Below, piece by piece: positions 45,251 to 64,000 of a stretch of 64,000 nucleotides of DNA. Source of the DNA: Vibrio amylolyticus (lineage in GTDB: Bacteria > Pseudomonadota > Gammaproteobacteria > Enterobacterales > Vibrionaceae); contig NZ_JAJHVV010000002.1 of the NCBI RefSeq assembly GCF_023145695.1, forward strand, positions 248,001 through 312,000. The letters are read 5' to 3'. The first letter of the stretch is position 1, and the number at the start of each line of letters is the position of its first letter. The notes under the pieces were generated by a model, which worked only from the letters and a program-made list of their open reading frames with translations, did no database searches and was not told the DNA's origin. Made by a program: the position numbers and the translations under genes.

Positions 45251-46312
45251 TTACAAGTAGTACTCAATACCTAAGTGCCATTTGGTATCTTCGCTCTTGT
45301 CTGCATCGTTGAATGCTAGAACACCGAAGATTTTAAAGTGGTCAGTCACGTGGTAGGTTGCACCGTAGTTGATGGCGTCCGTCTCAGAGTACTTACCTTG
45401 TTTAAAGTCAGTAGTTGTTCCTTTTTCCTCGGTATTACGCTGAGCGTATACTGCACCGATTGTCCATTGGTTGATGTCGTAAGTTGCGGCAACTTCGAAA
45501 TCAAACCATTCATCCTGTCTATGACCTGATTTGTCTTCAATATCTGCTATAGATGCCACACCACCAAGAGTCCAGCTACCAATGCGGTATTGTAAGCCAG
45601 CCCAGTATTGGTGCTGTGTTTCATTCATATTGTAGCTGTTGCTGTCGTCCCAGCTATAACCACTTTTCTCACGGCCATATACATAGCCTAAACCGATGTC
45701 TAAACCGAAGTCAGTTTTGTACTTACCCGACATATTGAAACTGGTGACGCCTTCTTTACTATTTCCATCAGGCAGCACGTAGGCAGCTGAGAAGTCGAAC
45801 TTCTCTTTCCACACTTTGTAGGCGATGGTGTTGTCATTCCACCAGTTTTCGCCATCTTGAGCGCCAACGATACGGCGGCCATCAAAAATAGACTCAGTAA
45901 CGATGTCAGCCATTGGACGTACGTTCCATAAAACGTTTTCTTCTCGACCAAAGGTCAAACGGCCGTACTCTTGGCTTTCTACACCAATCCACAAAGCGCG
46001 CTGTTCATCGTTTTCATCAGCTGAAAATTCACGCTCAAAGAAACCAGCAAATTTAAGGTCAGCACTTAACTGACGCTCACCGTACACATTAATACGCGCA
46101 TTCATATTGCTCCAATTGCCTTCGTATGTGTCGTTTATCGTGCCATCTGAATTAAGTTTTGTTTCATCGTAGCCTTGATAAAGGGTAAATAGGCGACCGC
46201 CTAAGTGTAGAGAACGCGCACCATCACGATAAACTTCGTGAGCGCTTACTGTAGCTGGTACTGCAGTAGCTAAAGAGCAAGCAACGGCGATAGAGGTAAG
46301 TGTTTTTTTCAT
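45251..46312 (-). CDS. Outer-membrane porin (galactoside regulon)
   Basis: This 353-residue general-porin-type beta-barrel (Gram-negative porin family, OmpC/OmpU-like) has signal peptide MKKTLTSIAVACSLATAVPATVSA. Sixteen amphipathic strands can be expected from the alternating pattern, with the constriction-loop motif LTFGREEN…IVTESIFDGRR. The C terminus is YYL, not the usual aromatic Phe. GalR-like and CRP-like sites lie 60-110 nt upstream, and the gene is divergent from the GH30 galactanase gene. It is probably the outer-membrane port for galacto-oligosaccharides (inference). Confidence 0.85.
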   Translation of the reverse strand: MKKTLTSIAVACSLATAVPATVSAHEVYRDGARSLHLGGRLFTLYQGYDETKLNSDGTINDTYEGNWSNMNARINVYGERQLSADLKFAGFFEREFSADENDEQRALWIGVESQEYGRLTFGREENVLWNVRPMADIVTESIFDGRRIVGAQDGENWWNDNTIAYKVWKEKFDFSAAYVLPDGNSKEGVTSFNMSGKYKTDFGLDIGLGYVYGREKSGYSWDDSNSYNMNETQHQYWAGLQYRIGSWTLGGVASIADIEDKSGHRQDEWFDFEVAATYDINQWTIGAVYAQRNTEEKGTTTDFKQGKYSETDAINYGATYHVTDHFKIFGVLAFNDADKSEDTKWHLGIEYYL

Positions 46313-46371
46313 TATTATTTCCGACTATTTTTGTAAGAGGGATAGATGTTCGATGCAGAGATTATGATTTG

Positions 46372-46387
46372 GTGTAAACGTTTGCAA
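46372..46387. promoter_or_regulatory. GalR-type operator before the porin
   Basis: GTGTAAACGTTTGCAA fits the GalR pattern. It is 60 nt upstream of the porin ATG in the 341-nt divergent region, 213 bp (centre to centre) from the operator next to GH30. Confidence 0.7.
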
Positions 46388-46404
46388 CCTGGCTTTTGAT
46401 GAAA

Positions 46405-46420
46405 AATGATACGGCTCACA
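46405..46420. promoter_or_regulatory. CRP-like site in the porin/GH30 divergent region
   Basis: AATGATACGGCTCACA has a perfect right half (TCACA) and three of five bases of the left half. It lies 18 nt beyond the porin operator as seen from the porin. Confidence 0.4.
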
Positions 46421-46584
46421 CATCCAAAATAAGACAACTGTAACAAGGTGTTTCGTGTGCTGCATAAGGTATTGAGTGGAAAGGGGATTCTGTTGGGTTG
46501 AGAAAGTAGCTGTGAAACGGAACTAATTGAATCCCACCATAATTGAGCCTTAGATCACGTATATGGCAACGTCGATCAATTAGA

Positions 46585-46600
46585 ATGGTATCGTTTACAT
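46585..46600. promoter_or_regulatory. GalR-type operator before the GH30 gene
   Basis: ATGGTATCGTTTACAT reads ATGTAAACGATACCAT on the - strand and fits the GalR pattern. It lies 53 nt before the GH30 ATG. Confidence 0.65.
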
Positions 46601-46653
46601 TGCTTTGGGTTCTATATCCATTTCCCTACAGATAACGATAAGAAGTAGAAACT

Positions 46654-48297
46654 ATGTTACCTAACTTTAACCTGAAACCTATTACTGCTGCTCTTGTTGG
46701 ATCATTACTACTTGCTGGTTGTAGTGGTGTGTCCAATGACCAATCTGAAAATCGAGTTGTGAGTGAAAATGCGTCACAGCTGGCTGTTGATACTTCAACG
46801 ACTTACCAAACAATGCACAGTTTTGGTGCCTCAGATGCATGGACAATTAACCCTCTGATTAATCACTGGATTGAGAACGGTCAAGAAGATCATGTAGAGA
46901 AGTTAGCTGAACTCCTTTTCTCCACTGAAAACGGTATTGGATTATCGGCATGGCGTGTAAACATTGGTGCGGGCAGTGCTGAGCAAGGCCGTGCGAGTCA
47001 AATTTCTGATGAATTCCGCCGCGCAGAGCTATTAATGGCAGAGCCAAACGGTGAAATTGATACCACAAAGCAACTTGGCCAAATCCGAATGATGCAAGAA
47101 GCACAAGCATTAGGTGTGGATGAGTTTGTGGCATTCCTTAATAGCCCTCCGCACTGGGCGACGAAGAACGGTTTAACTTATCCAGCAAACTTTACCGATT
47201 TCGGTGGCGTTGGCTCTACCAACCTAGATCCTGAGCAAGAAGAGAACTTTGTTAACTTCATGGTTTCCGTACTAGATTACCTGCAAACTGAAGTAGGTGT
47301 TCCAGTTAACCACATTAGTCCAATCAACGAACCAACATGGGATTGGGAAGGCGGCACGCCTCAAGAAGCAAACCGCTACAACATGGATGAACTAAAGTCC
47401 CTTTACTTCAAACTTGATGATGCATTAAAGCAAGCAAACCTTCCTACACCGGTGGCTGTTGATGGCGCAGAAGTCGTGGAATACACAGCGGCACTAAGTG
47501 ATGAATACAAAATTCAATTTGATCACGGCGCGTACACAGGTGCGATGAACAGCCGAAACCAAGGTCTCTATAAGAACTACATTGATGAGCTGCTTGGAGA
47601 TGAGCAGATGAGAGACGTTCTACACAATAAGATTTCGGTACACGGTTATTGGTCAGATCACGTATCAGACCGTATGGGCGACTTGCGTGATTTACTGCGT
47701 CAGAATGTAGATTCAGTCTCTCCTGGCGCAGAAATCTGGATGAGTGAAATTTGTATCCTAGGCGGTGAAGGCGATGTACGTAGCTTTAGCGGCCATGGCT
47801 ATGAAGCTGATGATATGGACCTTGCTATCCACGTAGCAAAAGTCATGCACCGTGATTTAACTCGCCTTAACGCTTCGGCTTGGCACTGGTGGTTAGCGGT
47901 TACACCATACAACTATAAAGATGGCCTACTGAAAATTGATTCGTCATTAGATGCGAATACCTTAGAAGAGACCAAGTTGTTCTGGACAATGGGTAACTAC
48001 AGCCGCTTCATCCGCCCTGGCTTTGAGCGTGTATCGCTAGATGGCTACGATGATCTTAACGGTTTAATGGCGTCTTCTTACTACAGTGAAGAAGAAGGTC
48101 AACTTGTGACTGTTGTAGTCAATGCTTCTGAAACACAAGCGATGCCTCTTGAGCTAAACACAGCGAAAATTGAACTGGCTGACTCTGAAGTGTACGTCAC
48201 CAATAAAAATCACAATTTAGAGAACCTAGGTCAATTTGAGCAAGGCTATATTATTGAGCCAATGACAACGGTAACGATCGTATCGGCTGTTAAGTAG
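46654..48297 (+). CDS. GH30 lipoprotein, endo-beta-1,6-galactanase type
   Basis: This 547-residue secreted enzyme has signal MLPNFNLKPITAALVGSLLLAGC with lipobox LLAGC, so it should be lipid-anchored in the outer membrane. The catalytic (beta/alpha)8 domain starts at SFGASDAWTINPLI, typical of the GH30 branch that holds endo-beta-1,6-galactanases. The acid/base is Glu226 in SPINEPTWDW and the nucleophile Glu365 in WMSEICILGG. A small C-terminal beta domain follows. It has its own operator and a terminator. Activity on beta-1,6-galactan, such as arabinogalactan side chains, is inferred from family and neighbours; other GH30 specificities cannot be excluded. Confidence 0.82.
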   Translation: MLPNFNLKPITAALVGSLLLAGCSGVSNDQSENRVVSENASQLAVDTSTTYQTMHSFGASDAWTINPLINHWIENGQEDHVEKLAELLFSTENGIGLSAWRVNIGAGSAEQGRASQISDEFRRAELLMAEPNGEIDTTKQLGQIRMMQEAQALGVDEFVAFLNSPPHWATKNGLTYPANFTDFGGVGSTNLDPEQEENFVNFMVSVLDYLQTEVGVPVNHISPINEPTWDWEGGTPQEANRYNMDELKSLYFKLDDALKQANLPTPVAVDGAEVVEYTAALSDEYKIQFDHGAYTGAMNSRNQGLYKNYIDELLGDEQMRDVLHNKISVHGYWSDHVSDRMGDLRDLLRQNVDSVSPGAEIWMSEICILGGEGDVRSFSGHGYEADDMDLAIHVAKVMHRDLTRLNASAWHWWLAVTPYNYKDGLLKIDSSLDANTLEETKLFWTMGNYSRFIRPGFERVSLDGYDDLNGLMASSYYSEEEGQLVTVVVNASETQAMPLELNTAKIELADSEVYVTNKNHNLENLGQFEQGYIIEPMTTVTIVSAVK

Positions 48298-48316
48298 TAT
48301 CGATAACAAACCTTAT

Positions 48317-48351
48317 AAAGGCAGTAAATCTCACGATCTACTGCCTTTTTT
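48317..48351 (+). terminator. Intrinsic terminator after GH30 gene
   Basis: The 10-bp stem AAAGGCAGTA / TACTGCCTTT with a 12-nt loop is followed by a T-run, 19 nt after the GH30 stop. Confidence 0.88.
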
Positions 48352-48405
48352 AATCGAGTCTCAGTAATCCACTAGAATTATACGAGCATATATTAAAAAA
48401 ATGGG

Positions 48406-48420
48406 GCGATCTAAATCACA
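48406..48420. promoter_or_regulatory. CRP-like site upstream of lacZ
   Basis: GCGATCTAAATCACA has the GnGA-N6-TCACA form with a perfect right half. It is 45 bp or so upstream of the lacZ operator. Confidence 0.45.
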
Positions 48421-48464
48421 GCCAGTCGTACTTTTTTTGACAAGGGCCGTTTCTCTTCGATAGA

Positions 48465-48480
48465 GTGGAAACGTTTACAT
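48465..48480. promoter_or_regulatory. GalR-type operator before lacZ
   Basis: GTGGAAACGTTTACAT is among the best matches to the GalR operator in the window. It lies 38 nt before the lacZ ATG. Confidence 0.75.
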
Positions 48481-48512
48481 AGGTCTCCACTGTTTAACAT
48501 CACTAGGCATGA

Positions 48513-51635
<3,123 letters not shown>

Positions 51636-51674
51636 GTGGCTTAATCAATACTAAAGTCCGATACATTTAATACT

Positions 51675-51710
51675 AAAATCCCCAGTGTAATAACCGGGGA
51701 TTTTTTATTT
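51675..51710 (+). terminator. Terminator between lacZ and galR
   Basis: AAAATCCCC / GGGGATTTT forms a 9-bp stem (with a possible inner GT/AC pair) followed by TTTTTTATTTT. It ends lacZ and may also serve the converging galR. Confidence 0.85.
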
Positions 51711-51755
51711 TATCGGACAGCCTGAATATCAGAATGCAGGGTCGGTGTTAATAAG

Positions 51756-52763
51756 CTATGCCGCTTGATGTCGCATCACCGATTCTCTTTGTACCAATGT
51801 TGGTGAGTAGCAAAAAGCTTGTTCACTGTACTCTTGCCCTTGAGATAGCATCAATGCAAGCTCGGCGGCTTTTTGCGCCATCAGTTCAATAGGGTATCGA
51901 ACGGTGGTGAGGCGAGGAGAGACGTATTTGGCAATGATGCCATCATCAAACCCAATCACCGATAGCTTATTAGGTGTATGAAGACTGTTCTCTTTGGCAA
52001 TAGAGAGTGCGCCTGCAGCCATGTAGTCATTATAAGAAACCACGGCGCTCATATCGGTCGACTTGGTTAGTAGATTAGTCATCGCATCTTCACCACCTTC
52101 GCTGGTGGGTTCTGCGTATTCTATATAGCCGTTTGGTAACTCAATATTGTGAGCTTTAAGAGCGGCTAAATAGCCATCCACTCGGTCTTTTGCGTCGTCA
52201 ATTTCATGAGCCGAAGCGATACAAGCTATTTTGTGGTGACCATTCTTAATCAGCAGTTCAGTGGCAAGATATGCGCCGCGAAAGTTATCCAGAGAAATAC
52301 AACGTGAAGCCAGCTCTGGAATATGTCGGTTAATGATCACCAGCCCTTTGACTTCCTTGGCGTAGGCGACAAGCTCTTTATCAGAAAGCGCTTTGGAGTG
52401 AACGATCAATGCTTCACAGCGACTGTTGATCAACAGTTCAATGGCTTTTTTTTCTTGTTCGGCCGTGTGGTAACCATTGCCAATGAGAACGTGTTTGTTG
52501 TTTTGGTGGGCAATTTTGTCAATCGCTTTAACCATAGTGCCATAAAAAGGTTCAGACACATCACAGACGACGATACCAATGGTATTGGTAGTTTGATTGA
52601 CCAGTGCTTGGGCTGCTGCATTAGGGCGGTAACCGAGCTGCTTCATTGCTTTATTCACCGAGGCGGTGGCGGCTTGACTCGCTTTGGAGGATTTATTTAA
52701 TACGCGAGAAACGGTAGCAACGGAGACTCCTGCTTCTTTTGCTACATCTTTGATCGTTGCCAT
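51756..52763 (-). CDS. galR: GalR-type LacI-family repressor
   Basis: This 335-residue LacI/GalR regulator has DNA-binding domain MATIKDVAKEAGVSVATVSRVLN (helix-turn-helix about 4-24) with a hinge near 50-58, then a type I binding-protein-like effector domain. It matches E. coli GalR through the whole length (e.g. SEPFYGTMVKAI, LLIGNGYH, RLTTVRYPIELM). Galactose or a galactoside is the expected inducer. The recognition helix VATVSRVLN is that of GalR, in agreement with the six GalR-pattern sites found around it, including one 145 nt before its own start. Confidence 0.9.
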   Translation of the reverse strand: MATIKDVAKEAGVSVATVSRVLNKSSKASQAATASVNKAMKQLGYRPNAAAQALVNQTTNTIGIVVCDVSEPFYGTMVKAIDKIAHQNNKHVLIGNGYHTAEQEKKAIELLINSRCEALIVHSKALSDKELVAYAKEVKGLVIINRHIPELASRCISLDNFRGAYLATELLIKNGHHKIACIASAHEIDDAKDRVDGYLAALKAHNIELPNGYIEYAEPTSEGGEDAMTNLLTKSTDMSAVVSYNDYMAAGALSIAKENSLHTPNKLSVIGFDDGIIAKYVSPRLTTVRYPIELMAQKAAELALMLSQGQEYSEQAFCYSPTLVQRESVMRHQAA

Positions 52764-52907
52764 GGTTTACCTCGTGATTTTGAGTTGGTCATTAGACACC
52801 GAGTGAAATCGTATATCAATAAATATGCCACTGATTGCTCTTTTATATTGCGATGTGTTGATTTCAATTAAACTTATACTGGGCTAAAAGCGTGGGTTAC
52901 CGGTGTT

Positions 52908-52923
52908 GTGGAAACGTTGTGCA
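52908..52923. promoter_or_regulatory. Weaker GalR-type operator before galR
   Basis: GTGGAAACGTTGTGCA keeps the left half and centre of the GalR pattern, with a poorer right half. It would allow autoregulation. The rest of the 351-nt gap 52764-53114 holds only the ygjK terminator. Confidence 0.5.
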
Positions 52924-53025
52924 ATCAGAGCGGCTGGTAAACACTTTTACCTTAGAAAACCTTCTTAGTAAAAAGCGCTAAATAACCAAAGCTTTTAGAA
53001 AAAATATCAATATTCTAGTAAATAT

Positions 53026-53057
53026 AAAGCGCCAGAGTCCCCAAACTCTGGCGCTTT
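53026..53057 (-). terminator. Strong stem-loop after ygjK
   Basis: AAAGCGCCAGAGT / ACTCTGGCGCTTT is a perfect 13-bp stem with loop CCCCAA, 58 nt after the ygjK stop on the - strand. The following tract there is TTTATATTTA, so it is a good but not ideal terminator. Confidence 0.8.
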
Positions 53058-53114
53058 CGTTGTCAGTTAATAATTAGGCATACTTATTAACTGACGTTAC
53101 GCTTTACTTTCAGA

Positions 53115-56648
<3,534 letters not shown>

Positions 56649-56749
56649 CTATTCGGCGTACTGACCAATTGACTTGCGATTTCAGGAGCGATATTAGCGT
56701 TATTTTAGGGGTCGAAAAATAACTTTGGTCGAAAAGTGTGATCTATTTT

Positions 56750-56763
56750 AGTAAAACTTTACT
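56750..56763. promoter_or_regulatory. AGTAAA/TTTACT dyad before ygjJ
   Basis: AGTAAAACTTTACT has perfect 6-bp arms around AC, followed by TTAATTTTT. A sister site lies at 58719. It is 174 nt upstream of ygjJ and is a candidate operator for an unknown regulator. A lone CRP left half (TGTGA) lies at 56737. Confidence 0.5.
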
Positions 56764-56854
56764 TAATTTTTGTCGCGGAAAAACTATCAAAGAAAATATC
56801 AATAACCTATATAATTTGCATGCTAAATAAAGCGCATATTTAAAAGCAGATAGA

Positions 56855-56882
56855 TAAAAGCACCGACTCATCGTCAGTGCTT
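56855..56882 (-). terminator. Terminator after the second ygjI-type transporter
   Basis: AAGCACCGAC / GTCAGTGCTT forms a 10-bp stem with one wobble pair and loop TCATC. On the - strand it is followed by TTTTATC, 28 nt after the transporter stop. Confidence 0.75.
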
Positions 56883-56909
56883 AAAGGTGATTCATTTTAA
56901 TCGCGTGAA

Positions 56910-58358
<1,449 letters not shown>

Positions 58359-58718
58359 TTAATTATAGTAGGTGCATGGTCCTAGGGTGTTTATAGGCCG
58401 TGCTTTATTGTTATGTTGGTTTGGCAAACACCCATCGAGTTATTACGGTGTTAGCATTTGCTGTGTATCTTCACAGCTTGTTTATGGGGAGTACGTGTAT
58501 TGAGCGCAAGGGGTTAATTTAGTAAAAATACCAACATTTATCCCGCTCATCTCATAAACCGTACCGTGAAGTTCGACCAAGATTTTTGAGATATTTGGCC
58601 TTTAGGTAAGATAAATTTAGGCTCTTCTAAAACAATAATAATGGGCGGTTTCTTCACCACAGAGAGTAAAGATTTAAGGGATGAAAGTTAAACAATATTG
58701 ATCGTTTTTGTGACTTTG

Positions 58719-58733
58719 AGTAAATGTTTTACT
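58719..58733. promoter_or_regulatory. AGTAAA/TTTACT dyad before transporter copy B
   Basis: AGTAAATGTTTTACT has the same arms as the site at 56750 with one more central base, and the same right flank (TTAAATTTT). It is 382 nt before transporter copy B. Confidence 0.5.
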
Positions 58734-58799
58734 TAAATTTTATCTTGGTGTTTCTAGTGTGAGCTTGATGGTGATGTTGATGCTAATAGTGATGAAGTG

Positions 58800-58837
58800 A
58801 AATAACCGAAGCATCATTGCTGACACCTCGGTTATTT
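58800..58837 (-). terminator. Probable terminator after transporter copy A
   Basis: AAATAACCGA / TCGGTTATTT forms a 10-bp stem around an 18-nt loop containing AGC/GCT pairing, 75 nt after the stop of copy A on the - strand. The T-tract is contained in the stem, so strength is uncertain. Confidence 0.5.
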
Positions 58838-58911
58838 AGGGGGTATAAGTGTTTGTAAAGGTACTCTTATTTAAACATCATTCAGCTTGTAGAGACCTCT
58901 AACGCTATGAT

Positions 58912-60354
<1,443 letters not shown>

Positions 60355-60491
60355 TTATGTATTGTCGTTATTTCTCTAAGCTTTCAATGTAGGGTGAATG
60401 CTAAGAGTACTTTTATAGTGAACCTAACTCGCTAGAGACTAAGTTGAGCCTTGAACGGCAAGGCTCAGTCATAGCCAGTGAAAGGTTCTAT

Positions 60492-64000
<3,509 letters not shown>

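Noticed and set aside
46541..46556. A possible CRP site (TTGAGCCTTAGATCACG) before GH30
   Set aside because: Only the right half is good; the left half matches poorly. Not enough to list as a site.

Overview
The window is chromosomal DNA from a marine gamma-proteobacterium, most likely a Vibrio. The left part follows a gene order I remember from Vibrio cholerae chromosome 1: deoCABD, smp/ytjB, serB, a two-domain PilZ protein, radA, the second EF-G (fusA2) and an acyl-CoA synthetase. Terminators and ribosome sites are of ordinary enterobacterial/vibrio type. No rRNA, tRNA, CRISPR array, insertion sequence, transposase or integrase was seen.

Layout. (1) 1-16.7 kb, core genes: the deo nucleoside-catabolism operon (deoC is cut by the left edge), smp, serB, the PilZ protein, radA, fusA2, a VF530-type small protein, a GcvA-like LysR regulator divergent from a DUF1127 protein, a fatty acyl-CoA ligase and an AraC-type regulator. 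(2) 17.1-30.0 kb, a complete Tad (Flp pilus) locus on the + strand: two Flp pilins, prepilin peptidase, an extra AAA+ ATPase, RcpC, the RcpA secretin, a small lipoprotein, TadG, TadE, TadF, TadZ, TadA, TadB, TadC and TadD, closed by a strong terminator. (3) 30.0-35 kb: a chromate transporter with a divergent LysR gene, then a PAP2-type membrane enzyme and an O-antigen-ligase-like membrane protein separated by a perfect nine-copy hexanucleotide repeat. (4) 35-52.8 kb, a galactoside-utilisation island: two MATE exporters, a sugar ABC importer (binding protein, two permeases, ATPase), GH36 alpha-galactosidase, an outer-membrane porin, a secreted GH30 enzyme of the endo-beta-1,6-galactanase type, LacZ and a GalR regulator. 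(5) 53.1-64 kb (right edge), on the - strand: ebgA (cut by the edge), ebgC, two ygjI-type transporters, ygjJ and ygjK. This is the same order as the E. coli ebgA-ebgC-ygjI-ygjJ-ygjK segment, with ygjI present twice.

How the parts work together. Six sites matching the GalR operator pattern (GTGnAAnCGnTTnCAC-like) lie before the MATE gene, the ABC operon, the porin, the GH30 gene, lacZ and galR itself. Three of these places also carry CRP-like sites. This suggests one catabolite-controlled GalR regulon: an extracellular lipoprotein galactanase releases galacto-oligosaccharides, the porin and ABC system import them, and GH36 and LacZ cut them to monosaccharides. The ebg/ygj block has no recognisable GalR site in its visible intergenic regions. 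Two of these carry instead a conserved dyad of the form AGTAAA-N2/3-TTTACT, so it probably answers to another regulator.
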